Shown piece by piece: positions 34,090 through 48,000 of a DNA stretch of 64,000 bases. Source of the stretch: Lutjanus erythropterus (lineage: Eukaryota > Chordata > Actinopteri > Lutjaniformes > Lutjanidae); assembly GCA_020091685.1 (NCBI GenBank), contig CM034606.1, forward strand, positions 13,129,695-13,193,694, read 5' to 3'. A model generated the notes under the pieces. That model did not search any database and was not told the origin of the DNA. It saw only the letters and a program-made list of their open reading frames with translations. Position 1 is the first letter of the stretch, and every line of letters starts with the position of its first letter. Both the position numbers and the translations under genes were made by a program.

Positions 34090-36977
34090 CATATATCAGC
34101 AAAAAGATCACCTGACTTAGTGTTGGTAAACCAGGAAACATCCAGAGGACACAGCACTGCTTTGTCTCCAACCATTTTCGCACTCTGCAGTTTGCTTCCG
34201 CTGAGCTCTGCCTGTGGGCACAATAGATTTGACACAAGAGTGCTGATGAATCTCATCAGTTTAATGTGTTTATGCTCGCTAAGCCCTAAAAGCTTATTGC
34301 TGTTCAATGGAGTGCTACAAAGTTACCTAATTTCCCCCCTGGTTGTCTCTCAGCATGCTGGCACCATAGACTCCCAATAACACGATGTACTCTGCAACCT
34401 GTGGAAGACAGAAGGCACGCTGTGTCTCAATGATTTGTGTTATCGGGCAGAGAATAGACCTTGACAGAAATACAGTGAGCACAGATATTACTGTTTTTTC
34501 CACCTTAAATTCAGCCCATGACTGTCTCTCTCCCTCCACATTGATCCCTTTTTACAGCCTTTTCACAGTAAGTGCTTTAGCCTTATCTCCACTGCCCCCA
34601 CCTCGCCTGTCTCATATTCTAACCAATGAGGCTGGCTGCCTATATGACAGCTAACACCCAGTATTAATTAAAATGTCATGCCTCCAAATCAATATTGTAA
34701 AACAGTTCAAACACAACTCATTGCCACTGCTGTGATAAGTGCTTTTGGGTGACAGGTAAGTCCAAAGAAAGAGATGCAGGAGAATGGTATGACGGAATAA
34801 TCCAGAGAGAACATGTAACATTAAAATGTATGACCCCCCTATGTGTTACTTCATCACTCACAATTGCAAATTATCCACACTGTCATGAAGTGTGCTGCGC
34901 TAAACTGACAGATCCATAAGTCAGCAGCAACAGGCCAGGAGGCTCAACGCGAGAACTCTTTAGCTTCAGATGTCTGACTGCAATGCGTTAAAAGAGACTA
35001 ATACACACTCATTTGGGAAGGAGGCTGTCAGAGGGGGGATTTATCAGTGCTACTAAAATAGCTGCAATCCATCTGATTACGTTCACGTTAACCCTGCTTC
35101 GTTAGGACAAAAATACAAAAAAGGATGCAACTTATGAACACTTTTTGCAGTGGACCTCTGTGACACAAGGTGTAGGGCTTTTGCCATGAAAAGTTTCCAT
35201 GAATAAAGTCAATAAAACGGAGAACTACTGGCGTTTTTTGCAATATTCCAGCCATTATGGGCGACAAATAGGGTTGATTCAAAACTTTGTGAGGCTGTAC
35301 GTGTTCACACATACTCATTGAAAGACATTGTTCAAAAGCAATGCTCGGGATATGGATAGAATGTGACAAATTCTGTCAGAGTAAATATGGTTTAATAAAT
35401 GAATTAGCTTCATAAATAATGGCTGTAATGACATTTTAGGGGACAATAAGCCTAAGCGTTGTCAGGAAATAGTTGATGTATGAGTTTCATGCCTCAGCGG
35501 TTCCTCAAAATGAATAGGCTTGGGAAGATAGCAGGGGCCTGCAACCAGCCTATTTCCTCGAATTATCTACTTGTTGTCAATTTGCACAGTGGAATTACAC
35601 ATGCAAATTGAACTGCCTGCACAAACACCACTTGGAGATGATAAAAACAAATTAACAAAGGCTATAGAAGGAGGATTTATTTCACTGGCTAACCCAGGTC
35701 AAGCAATACATGTATTTTACAATTGTGTGTACCCAATTTTGGTGTAATTATATCAGCAAATTATTCTTTGTAATCTTATTATTTTTTCCCAACCTTCTCC
35801 TTACACACATAATTAACTTCCTTCATACCCTCATGAAAAAAAAAATCAGCTTGCCTCCCCATCAGAGTAACACAGTTTAATCTGATTTGGGGTTTATTCT
35901 CGTCACCTTTTTGCAGCTGGAATCCAGAGGAAGGTGAGGGGGTCAGCAGTTTAGTGACACTGTTTAGTGTACGCGCTTGGTAAAGGAGCAGACAAATCTA
36001 CATAGCAGAAGTCACAATGTTAAAATATATATAATCACCTCTTAACATCATCCCTCATATTGGGAAGGAAATTAAGAGTCCCCGGACCTCCACGTTTGCT
36101 ATTAGATATCTCATTTACTTTGTACACACAGTGCTAATCTGCACTAATGAATTCTGCCACACCAAGCCAGATCGAGATGACTTAAAATTATTACCACTTC
36201 CACAGATATGCCTTTCCTCATTTGAGGCTCAATTTGGCTGGCTCGCAAAAACAGTCTGTCACAGTAAGATACTAATAATTAGGGTTTTAAGATGATTAGT
36301 TTATCTCTGTGCTCTTACAGTCCTGCCTCTTATCCACCATGGCCAAAACTTAATAAGAGGCTCTAAGTTTTAAACAGCCAACTCCAAATTACCAAGAAAT
36401 GACGGAAATAATGAACTGGAGCACATGCCAGGGAGAGAGACACAGAGAGAGAGGGGGAGACACACAGAGATGGATGGTGGGAAAGCTGAGAGACATTAAT
36501 TCAAGTGTGAAATAGAACACAAAGTCTAGTAATCAATAAGGAAATGATTCAGACCTGTAATGCCAAAATTGTTTAGTATTAACAGGACTTTGTGACTCTC
36601 ATTTACCTTCAGACTCTGCCATGCTCATCAACTTGTCACACAAGTAATTAAAGTCACGATAATGCTGAGTGAGTGATACCAGTTAATGGTTGCATATTTT
36701 AGAGGATGAGATAGAGATTTTACATGTTCCAGATGACATTCAATATAGCAGAAGCCTTATCAGCCCAGTTTAATATGCACTGCATTTTGCAAAGCTGAAC
36801 TGCGCAAATCTCTCATCCTAGGGTACAGGAGGGTCAAGGAGAGTGCAAGGTCTCCAGGTTTTGTTTTTAACATTTGTGCCACAAGACCGGGTATCAAACC
36901 CTAAAAACTTTTACAAATCATGGTTTGGTTTTCTTATTCTCAGCTCTCAGCTATTCTTATCAGACAGTTTCTGATTT
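34090..36977. other. Intergenic, no gene seen
   Basis: No exon supported. A purine-rich GAGA simple stretch lies at about 36431-36473. The stretch 36040-36370 appears repeat-free with several ATTA-type words. Confidence 0.4.
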
Positions 36978-37600
36978 TAGGGCTGCACTTTAATCTGACT
37001 TTCATTATGAATTAATCTGTCAGTTAATTAATTAAATGACTAATTGTCCAGTCTATAAAATATCAGAAATAGTTAAATATGCCAGCTGCAAATTCCCAGC
37101 ACCCACATGATTTCTTCAAATATCATGTTTAACTAACAGACCTTTCTCACAACAGCTATATTCATATGAAATAGTAGGGTAAACACAGGTATTACCAATT
37201 ACACTAATTAAGATCCTGTTTAATTAGTACAGCAGAGACTTTTCAGTCAGCCAAAATACACAGTAGCAGCACTCCAACTCTGTCTGACGTGAATGTAACA
37301 TAGCCTTAATAAATATCTTAAATAATACCTGTATTTACCCCAGTATTTCATGTCAAAATGGCTGTTGTGAAAAGGGTCTACTTTAAATTAATTCTTTTTT
37401 TCATTTACAATGAAAGAGGAGAAAGGCAGCAAATATTCATATTTGAGAAGCTGAATTAATGTTTGATGTTTTTATTTTACAAAATGAACTTAATAAAATG
37501 AAGTGATAACTCAGTTATCAAAAGTTTTCAATTAAGTTTCTGACCATGGATTAATTTTGCAATTGGACAGTTATTTCAACATGATCTGCTTTAAATCATA
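36978..37600. repeat. GCTGCA-type repeat interrupted by a MITE
   Basis: Begins TAGGGCTGCACTTTAATCTG and continues with AATTAATCTGTCAG and TCTATAAAATATCAGAAA, as in related copies. It is broken at 37138-37380 by a foldback MITE, then resumes with GCAAATATTCATATTTGAGAAGCTG and ends near GGACAGTTATTTCAAC. Confidence 0.6.
37138..37380. mobile_element. Foldback MITE, copy 2 (nested)
   Basis: Inverted arms: left AGACCTTTCTCACAACAGCTAT with GAAATAGTAGGGTAAACACA, right (reverse complement) AGACCCTTTTCACAACAGCC with GAAATACTGGGGTAAATACA. It is about 243 bp and the same family as 10120-10372. It sits inside an older repeat and so was inserted later. Confidence 0.85.
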
Positions 37601-38574
37601 ATTGTGTCAATTTTTGATTGTATTTTATTAAGGCAAAACTCTAACTCTGTAACAGGTAATATTTGAGATGTTTGCTCTATTTTGTTGAATTTAAAGCATT
37701 ATAAGGCATGAAAGAAAAAGAGAATTATCAAAAAAAGTATTGCTTTTAGCCTGGGAACCAGACAAATCTGTCAAGCTAATATTTTTTATTTGCTCTGGCA
37801 GATAATCAACATTTGTGAATTAGTCTGGTGATGCTAGGCTTTATTATGTTGGTATTGGCTCCAATCTCAGATATCAGGACTGAATATTTCACATAATTCC
37901 CATCCAGACCTATGCAAAACTGCTGGTTTACCAGAAATATTTTTTGCTTTAGAAACTTCTTTCCCTTCAATATACAGTGTACAGCATACCAGACCCCGGC
38001 CATTGACCTTTTTATATATACATTGGTGTTATAGGTCTAACTCTTTATTCTACATTTATATGACACACAAAAATACAGGCTATAATTTATGTAGATTATT
38101 GGCTTTGCAATAAGATGCAACCAAAAGAAAGCCTAATGTGAATGAGTGTGAAAGAGCAATTTAAGGGTAGATGTGCCTGTGCCAGTGCCAGGGGCTATAC
38201 AAGATTTGCATGCTAATCATTCTAATAATAATGTAATGCCCAAAGCACTCTGAGCAAATTGCGAACCATTGGTCATAGAAGGAAGCTTATCTTGCCGAGA
38301 ACATGACACAAATATAGGTTAACATTTGAATGATTCCTGGTAATTCACGGACCTGTCAGTAGCCTGGCTCACCTCAATTAGAAATGCTCCACAGCCTGCT
38401 CTTGACTTTAGTTCACTGCTAAAACTAGCTTAAATTCTTATAACTCCTTAAATTTGTTACACACGTCTATTCAGAGCTGTAAATGTCACTCTAACGAGTA
38501 AATTTAAACCATAAAACCAGTCTGCTAGTCAGAAATCCCATTTTTAACCTTAAAACGTTAACCGTTGTTCCTAC

Positions 38575-38840
38575 CAAAACAGCCAATAAGAGGTTTCGTC
38601 TCGTCCTCGTGCTCCGCTGTTCAGCCTTGTGAGTACAATTCTGATTGGATAAAGTGCTCAGCGATACGCGCTATCAGCCAATCGGTGCTTTCTTACAGCA
38701 AACGTCACACTGTTTACCCGGAAATGAGAGCGTGCTCCAGCAACAGCTGTCAACATCTATTATTTGGCGATTTCTGACCTTTTTAAGTGCAGTTAAATTT
38801 TAAAATACAATATAATTTGACAGTATACTCCTGAATCGGA
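38575..38840 (+). promoter_or_regulatory. fam204a promoter and 5' UTR
   Basis: Just upstream of the fam204a ATG there are three CCAAT elements (38583-38587, inverted at 38644-38648, and 38678-38682) and an ETS-type ACCCGGAA at 38716-38723. There is no obvious TATA box. This is typical of a broadly expressed housekeeping promoter and is more GC-rich than its surroundings. Confidence 0.6.
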
Positions 38841-39074
38841 ATGTATAGCGGACTCTTGCCGAAAGGTTTAACCGAAGACGACCTCAGTCCTGACGACGAG
38901 GAGGATGAACAGGACGATGATGTTGAGGAGAAGAGGAGGGACGGTGAAAAGTTGAGCTCTTCCCGGGAAAACACAGACTCAGTGGTGGAAGCACAGTCGA
39001 CTCAAGCTCCTGGTGATGCAGACAGTGATGCCCCGACATGCAGTGTGCCTGGTATATCCCAGGAAATGTGGCAA
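38841..39074 (+). CDS. fam204a: fam204a exon 1
   Basis: 234 nt, 78 codons. MYSGLLPKGLTEDDLSPDD opens a strongly acidic N-terminal third and the exon ends VPGISQEMWQ. The ATG has G at -3 and matches the human start. The donor is GTATGT on a codon boundary. Confidence 0.95.
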
Positions 39075-42000
39075 GTATGTCGATTTTATATGCAGTGGGC
39101 AGAGGTTAGCATTCGTTCTGTGAAATACAGGCTAACAAGCTAACTAGAGTACCTGTTGTGTATCTGTAGGTGAAGCCTTATTCTTAACGAAAAATAAATA
39201 CTGACATGTATAATCTCTGTTGAATCTCCAGCCCTGCTTAAACTAGAGCTAACAACATGTGATTAAAGGCATGTTTTTGAAGCCCTGTTGGACTATTTGT
39301 GTATCATAACATGTATACAGAAGTAGATCAAGGGTTTTGGTGTTCTTGTGAATTCTGTTTGTTTGTGTGATCAAGAAATTCCAGGATCTACGGAAGAAGA
39401 ATGAAGAAATGAAGTCCATGAAGATCCCAAGAAAGAGAAAAAGAAGACAACATAAGAAAGGTGTCAGCAATAATTAAATGGAATTTTAATGCTTGTTACT
39501 GCATAAGGGTGGGAATCTCTTGGCATTTCACAATTCAGTGTGAGTCCAATGCAGGGGTGATGAGGGATATTGATGATTTTTTAAAATTATATTTCTCACT
39601 GTATGACTGCTTGCTACTTTTAAATTATGGCATATTTGTAATGAGCCATAATTAGTTCAGTTAGATACAACTGTGGCTCTTGTCCAGGTCATGTTCCCTT
39701 CAACTTCACAGAAGCCAAAATGTTTCCATATGCCTAGCTTTAAAGCCAGGGACTGCAGTGGTTGGTCACACTTAGCCGTCTTCACTAAAACTCAAGAAGA
39801 AGTGTGGTTGTTAACATAAACATGACACACATATTAATGTCCATCTTGTTTCATTATCCAATTGGTTCAGTCATAGCGAAGTACAGCACAGTTTTACAGA
39901 ATTGTTACAGATGATCAAAATGTTGAGAATTAGGTTTCAAATTTCAGATTATTTACTTTTCAGTCATAATCTTTCAAGAGAGAATTGCAGTGCATCTAAG
40001 AATCAGATTTTTTCCCCCATCCCTAATACTGTATGTTGATGTTGAGCCACAATGTGTACATCTACTAGTGTGTAATTTGCCTTGATCCGTGAGCAAAAGT
40101 ATTCAAACTAATCTGATGACAAAAAGACAGCGAAATTCTCACTCATACCCATGTTGGAATTTCATGAAACCCTCTTAACGCTGTATGTAATAGAGATTGG
40201 CACACCTGTTATACTTGAAGGCTTTGTTTTAGCTGATGCTCCTACAAACCCTAAATTGCGTCTTTTATGTCATTCAACAGGAACAGAAAGAGAGGAACCT
40301 ACAGAGATAAGGTACCAAATTATCATGTCCAACCAGGTACACTAGTTTAAAGGGATAGTTTGGATTACTTGAAGTGGGGTTGTATGAGGTACTTATCATT
40401 ACACAGTGTATTAGCTACAGTAGATGGTGGTCGGCACACCCCCCAGTTTGGAGAAGCAGAGAGGAGTGCCAGCACAGAAGCGAAGCATTGTGCTGTATTA
40501 GACAGGGCCAGCAACCAAAGGTATTTTAGCCACTAAAAAAGGGCCACCTAAAAAAACAAAAAAAACCCAAAACAATATCAGTTGATTAAGTGCACACCAT
40601 ATTCAGAATATTTTTATTGCTTTACTTTGTTGTCAGACAGCCATTTCTGACAGGAAACTGTGGTTGTATGAGTAAAATATCACTCTATCCAAACCCCCCA
40701 AACTCCATTCAATCAGTAATTTTACCTCACAGAACACAGGAGTTTCCGAACTACCACTGCCCCAATCTTTTAGTTTGCCTGGGTGATTGTGTGACCACAG
40801 TGTTGAATGCATACTATCCTTTCAAAACAGTCACACAATAACCCAAACAATCCCACCAGAAAAGGCTGTCTGATTGCAAGGTTAAGTTATGAAAATATTC
40901 TAAATATAATGTACCTTTTAGTGAATGGATATTGATTTTTTTTATGTGGAGCTTTTTATGGTTAAAATACATTTTGCTGCTGACCCTGTACACAGTTAAT
41001 TTCTTAGCTTCTGTTCTGGTGCCCCTCTCTGCTTCTCCTAACTAGGAGCATTCTGGCCAGTATCTACAGCAGCTAATACACTGACTATCGATAAGTACTT
41101 CATACAACCCCACTTCTAACTGTCCCTTTAAAGATATGTGCAGTTCTTCCTGTGCAACTGTAGCAAATGTGTAGCTGAAAGTGTTCACTTCACAAAGCTT
41201 ATGAATGCTTTAAAATCTCACATGTTGGTCCTTCACACCAACTAGATTTCCAATGGCTCTGTCATGCAATGATAACAGTCTTTTACAAAAGTAAAAACAG
41301 ACAAGATGTTATTAGTAATTGACTATCTAATGAAAACAAGTTACAAGTCTGCAAGCTGATCCTCTTATTGTCTTGGGAGGAATAGACTCAAATGGTAGCA
41401 TGTAAAGTACAATAAACAACCTATTGTGTGCTTTAGAAAATGGCAGAATAGGTGATTTGCAGTAAACATGCAACAAACAGAGATCCTCTATACTATAGCT
41501 CTAATCATCAACCAGTGTAGCATCACGTCTGTATTGTGTTGAGGTGCTGAGGCAGAACGTGCCAACATTATACTTCTTCACCAGCACTAATGATGCTACC
41601 ATGCTGTGTGATGCTCACTCTACTAGACATAGAGATCTGATTTCAGCACAGTGGTGGAAATAAAGTCCAGCTGTCAGATGGACAGTGTTAGTTTGCCTTA
41701 TGATGTACATGTAATGAACATTAATACACATTTTCTCTGTTAGCAGAGAGCATCAGGAAGAGCGGGAGAAGCACTGGGATGAGCTTAAGCAGTATTTTGG
41801 TGTAAATGATCGATTTCATCCCCCTGCATGTTCCAAACCCCCTCCGAAGGTAACAAAGACTCCTGCCTTCCAACTTATCTGCTGAGGTTTAATACTGTGT
41901 CAGTCGTAGCTGTTAGTAACACCTTCCCATCCTTTGTGTTTCCGTGCCACTGTATCCTCTCATTGTTTTATGTGATATGACATATGGATTAGAATAATAC

Positions 42001-45000
42001 TTATGGTAACTCAACCTGACACTGAGATGAATATTAAGGATTATGTTTGGCTACATTTAGTGATAAGATTAGGATGGATCTCCTCTCTTGTGCTGTTGAG
42101 ATTAAAGTCAAAAGTAGTTTTTTTTTCCTCTGCAAGAAACCTAATGAAAATCTAAATGTTGCTCGACAAAAGAGGAGCGGGCTAGAGTACCTGATACAGT
42201 CTTTGTGATTACAGCTAGAACATTTAAATTAATGGGCATGTACCACTGCAGAGGAATTCATCATTGAAGAAATTATAACTTAACTTTCTTTCATTCGGAT
42301 ACATTTCTGCACTTAAAGATGAATGAACATTTTATGCAAAGGCTTGCAAATTGCCAATGAAGCAAAATATTTGCAAGCTTGATGAACATTATAGCTGACC
42401 CAGTGAATGGGAAGTGTTCTCATTTCAATTTGAAATCCTTTTAATGATTATTTTGGAGTATTTTGTGCTTAATTTATCTCAGAGCAGCATAAAATTGAGT
42501 TTTTGCTGATTTTAGCCTCATTCTGAATAGGCCAACTATGAAAGGATAAAGGAAATGATTAACAAGCTGAATGAAACAGAACTTGTCACATCAACATAAT
42601 GAGGCACTCCTTCATCCCTCAAATGCAGTTCCTTGTAATTAATATATCATATATTTTTTTTACTTCTGCCAGGACTTTCACACAGTCATTTGAGGAAAAA
42701 GCTGTCATAGCAGCCAGATGTGATTAATTCCTCTGCTAACAGCATTTCTTCACTGACCTTAAAAACACATTTCATGGCACTACGGATGATGGTCTGTCAG
42801 TTTGAGTTTTGTTTGTGAGATACAATAGACGATAATTGAGATCACCAGTCGGGTTGTATCAGTGTCAGCGTCAGTTTATAGGCAGAATAATAAACTGTAT
42901 AAAGAAAAATCAAGACTAAGCAGCTAGAGAAAACTGTTTCACTAATTCTGCTTTTTAAGCCTGATGGTATTGTCCATGTACTTTTACTATTGAGTCAAGG
43001 CCCTCAAACAATACATCAGAGGAGACACATTAATAATTACAGCTTCTTTGCAGTGTATTTTTCTAGCATGATGAAATTTTTGGGGCTGAAGAAATCTGGT
43101 GCTCCGCTTCCTCAGATAGGCTCATCACAGCAGAACTGCCTTGCCATCAGTAACCGGGGGCTTCTCTGCACCCCCTCTGCTTAGGCCTGTAATGGAAATG
43201 TGTAATTAAAGAGTCACATTTATGTTTGGTAATCTCCTGTAGCATTTCTAAGATTTCCCCACTAATATCCAATCAAAAAGGTTTTCATTTGTGAAGGGAA
43301 ATCTACATATTTGTAGTAATAGCAATCATATTAAAAATAAGGCCCTGGGGACTTTTGAAGTTACTCTTTGATTTTTTTTTTCTCTCTACCCCTATTTCAA
43401 AAAAAAAAAAAAAAAAATCTGAATTTTTTTCCCCCTCTTCTGCAGTCCGGCCTAGAAAAGAGCATAGAGAGGGCCATAGCTGAAGGGGACATTGCAAAGG
43501 CGGAGGAGATGAGCGACAGACTCGCCACTCGAGAGGTACGTTGTGCTGATAAGAGATCTTTGGGGTGCTCCTGCTGTGACAAATCAGGCTAATGGATCCG
43601 TGGCCATTTCTGCTGCAAAGACATAGAGGAACAAAAACACACGCAGACACCCACCATTCAGTCCTGCAGCCCTTTTCCATTGAGTTAATGGAAAGCCCTC
43701 CCCTTAGTTTTGAAGTGCTGCAGTGTCTAAAGGACTTTTGGCTCTGCTTTTTAATGAAGGGTACATTGCTTTCAAGCCAACTGTTAAATCATTCTCCAGG
43801 TAAGAGTTTCATACCTTTGAAGTGTACATGTCCCTAAATGCAGTGCCTGAAGTTTTGTAACTAACCGCCTTGGCAGGCATCAAGGATCAAGTGGTTTGAA
43901 ACTAATTTAGCATAAAATGTAGCCCACACACACATATAATTGTGGTTAAAAAGACATACAGCTGCGGTGTTACTTCTCCACTGGGGCAATTGCCGTACTT
44001 TGAGCATCAAAGTTAAACTTCTTTGTTTCATGATGCATGTTGCTTACAGCATCCCATAAGCTTTTTCATCTTGTGCAGTAATAGAAGCAACACAAACACT
44101 TCTAACTCTATGGGCTCAGATGGCATTGTCGGCACTAGATTGCAATAGAGTTGCAAAGTAGGTGGGGCTGCTGGTTCAGGAGATATTTTTTCCCATTCTT
44201 ATAATGTACTGATTTCATACTACTGGTTTTGATAAATTAAACTCAGTTTAAAGATGAAAAATAATAAAGAAGAAACCAGTCTGAGAGTTGTAGCAAATTC
44301 AAAAAGCTTTGTTGTGCTATAGTTGGTCAATTTTTCCAAAATTGCACGAGAATCTAAAAGTTAAATGTTTTAAAGGAATAGTTCAGTGTTTTGTGAAATA
44401 TGCTGATTTGCTTTCTGGCAGACTTAAATTAGAAGATCAATCTCTCATGTCTGTAGTAGACTAAATATGAAGCTAGAGCAAGCGCCAGTTATCTTAGCTT
44501 TGCACAAACACTGGAAATAGGAAGAAATAGCTTGCCTAGCTGTTTCATCTTGTTTGTTTAATTTGCACAAAGTGTGAAAATGTCAAGATGTTGATTTACG
44601 GAGCTTTTGGGGCCAGACTGTGTCTTGGTGGGGATCAGAAAATCCTGAAGAATTAGACATGCTGTAATTAGATGTTACAGATGTGGTCAGCTTCTCTTCA
44701 AATGTTATATTATGTCCACAGACATGTACCTTTGACTTAGAGCTAGGCAGTACATTGATATTATGATCCATATCATGACTAGGTATCATCTTAGATTTTA
44801 GATATTATTATATCGTGATATGATGTAAGTGTTGTCTTCTCCTGGTTTTAAAACCTCCATTTCAGTAAAGAGATGTAATTTTCTGAACTTACCAGATTGT
44901 TCTAGCTGCTCTGTTATTTGCTTTTACTCACTTAGTCATTATATTCTGTTTTTTGTGAAAGCACGAAGAGTCATCCCTAAAATATTATAGCAACATTAAT

Positions 45001-48000
45001 AAATACGGATATCGTGTCAATAATATCAGAATATTTGATTTTGTCCATATCGCCCAGCCCTACTTTGACTTCGTGTCAAAGAACCACCTGTTTATGGCGC
45101 AGTTTTTGTTTTACAGATGATCCTCATCAAAGCCACACCAACTGTCAGTCACATAATGTTGTCCATGAGAAAAATGAATGGGACATTTATTTCCATAACC
45201 ACTTCACAACTCTATAACACTGCAACAGTAAATCAGTAGCAAATCTGTCACCTAAAAAGATAATATTTAGTAAGAAATCACACCACTAATTGTAAACAGA
45301 ACTAGCAAATGTGTGTTTGCATAAAATTATATTTTGCTTCTATTGTAAACAATGTTTTGTATTCTTAGCAAATCTTTTCCTGGAGTTAAGAAGGCGGCTC
45401 CAAAAACAAGGGTCTGTGTTCAAGAAAAAAAAACAGCTGTATTAAGAATTGAATTGGCATTACATGCGTTGCCCCGATATCTCCAGTGTGTAATAGACAT
45501 TAGTGTACAGCATCAGAGCCCTTTCATATTCCCATCTTAACTGCTAGCAGAGTGGTCAAATATGGGGGAGTTAAATGAAAGCTCTTGTGAGTGGCACCTG
45601 CGCTGTACTTTCAGAAAGCCTCTTAGAGCGCTGGTGGATTGGTTTTAGCCTGAGCCGAGGTTCTCGCCTCCCTGGCACCTGCCTTGCGTCTTGCCAGAAC
45701 CGTGATGGGACGTGACAGCAGTCTGGCAGCCACAACTCATTGTTTAGCAGTGATAACTTCATTTCGCAAGAATATAGTCAATTGACCATGTTAAAATCCC
45801 CAAAACCTGGGTGACGTAAAAGTTCTTTATCACTCGCTTTTGAATACAAAGAAAGGCGGTGCAGAGTCTGTGGAAAATATGAAGAGAAGTGGCAGCTAAA
45901 AGCCAAAAAGTTTGAAGGATTCTGAATCAGTTAGAAAGGATTATATTATATGTTAAACGATGCAGCCTGTAATGCAGATAGCATTATGGCCGACATGTTT
46001 GTTTACAGCACTCCTGTTCACTTTTGACAGGAGCACTGTGACAAACATTTAGAGGATCAATAATCCCCGCTGTGGCCAGAATCAATTTCAAGGTTATAAT
46101 TGAGTGGCTCATTTGGTACGGAATGGCTTAGATGTTTAATTTGTTTACGGTCATAACACCAAGACATGATTGTGGCAGGCTTTACACTGGAAGAATGGGA
46201 ACAGGTTTTCTCTGCAAAAAATGCAAAAACATTCTGACAGCTGTGAGGAACTAAAGAGGCCTGTTTGTCCCTCTAGGCATTGTTTTGTAAAGAAAACGCT
46301 GGTACACGTTGGATGACAATGTTTCAGTATATTTTCATCCTCAATCTAACGGTTTCCCACTTATCTCCTCAAAGCAAAGAGAAATGGAAGGAAGATAGAG
46401 AGCTTGCTGTCAGAATCCCCCCTTTTATAAGACGGAAATGTTTGTTTCTGCTGTTTTGAGCTCCCTCAAATCAATTAATGATTTCCATTTGCTCTACTTT
46501 CTTCTTTTAATCTGAACATTAAAACAATTTGGTAAAAACCTGTTTTGAAGGCTCCTTACAAATTCTGAGATATGTGTTCTTTCATCTGTCAAACTTGTGA
46601 GACGCGCTGCTCGGATATTGCAGGTTGAGGTTTTTTATTCTCATTACAATTTTTAAATATTTCCCAAGGCTGTAAGTCTTTGTTTTGGATGAATTCATTA
46701 AGACATGCTCGGTTTTTAAGTGAAAGTATTAACGCCCACGAAGATGGCGCAAAGAAATCACATCCCCTTTTAGGTAACAAAATATTATTTATGTCTACAT
46801 TGCTTAGACAAAGCTCCCTAATGTATTCCTTTAAACTGTACAGATAGGGTTTCTTTTCTCATAAAGATGTCTGATGATCCTTCTCAGCACATGTTTAGAT
46901 TGCTTTTCACAAGCCTTAGAAGACACAAAATAATGTAAAAAGCTTCTTGCCTCTAAAGTAGTCCTAGTAGTTCAGTAGATTAAAAGGTGCAAGTCCTCCA
47001 ATTAAGAAGACTGGGTCTCCATCCTTTGATTACTGCACATTATTTTACACTGCTGTAAGTTGTGTATGGGCTAATTAATTCAGTAATTAGCATAACATGG
47101 AATGACTGACACATATAGTATAAACGGCTCACAGCCTGTCAGGAGGCTTGATAGCATCCAGCAGCTCATATTTGACAGATTGATTTTGCAGCTATTTCTG
47201 GTAAATGAGGCAGTGCAAAAAGCTGATAACTCATCAGTCTTACAAAGCACGATAGAGCTTCCTATGTCATCTTAAGTGTAGTGTGATCTACAAGAAAATT
47301 TGTAATATATATTGGTTTCAGTTGGTTTGGTTATTATTCTGTTATAAGCAATGTACACATAAGACACAAGTTTTCCCACCGGTTTATAAACTTGTGACAA
47401 CACTGGTGGTACCGATTACACTGGACGTGGTACAAGAAAAGATATTTGTTGATGATGCTCAATATCTGTAGAGCGCTTACTTTCATCTTAAATATTTTGG
47501 CCTCTCTGGTCCAGCTTTGGCTGTGGCAGCCTCACTCTTGTGGTGCACTTGAAGGTGTGTGCGTGTAGATTAGGGGTGTTGCCTCCAGATGCTGCCACCT
47601 CCTTCAGAAGAAGTTTACAGTTTGCCTCATTAACGCTATCAGGTTCCCTACTAGCACTGGGTTTAAATCCACAATATTGCAAAAGAGCTGCTTTCTATTT
47701 TCGCTTAGACACTAAATTCTCCACCATCATCTTGTCGGTCAACTGTCATCCCTTCTACTCTGCTGATATGTGCTAACTGAATGGATTTCTTTCTGAAAAG
47801 AAAAAGGAAAAACAACCAAGTGGGCAATGGGCAAGTAGGGCAATCGGTGTGTAGTCAGTGTATGCCTGAACGTCAGCTACCACAGAAAGCATTAAGTACA
47901 TATCTCTTCTTTCCATTTCCGTATAAAAGTTTATACAGTTGTTTTGAAAAACTGTGATAAATTCCGGGTATCTGCTTAACTACTCCAAAACTTTAGGATT

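Noticed and set aside
33991-34380. 129-codon plus-strand frame
   Set aside because: Begins inside a hAT-like MITE relic and shows no conserved motif; overlapping frames on the other strand are equally long.
43303-43680. 125-codon minus-strand frame opposite fam204a exon 5
   Set aside because: Antisense shadow of a real exon plus a homopolymer run encoding Phe.
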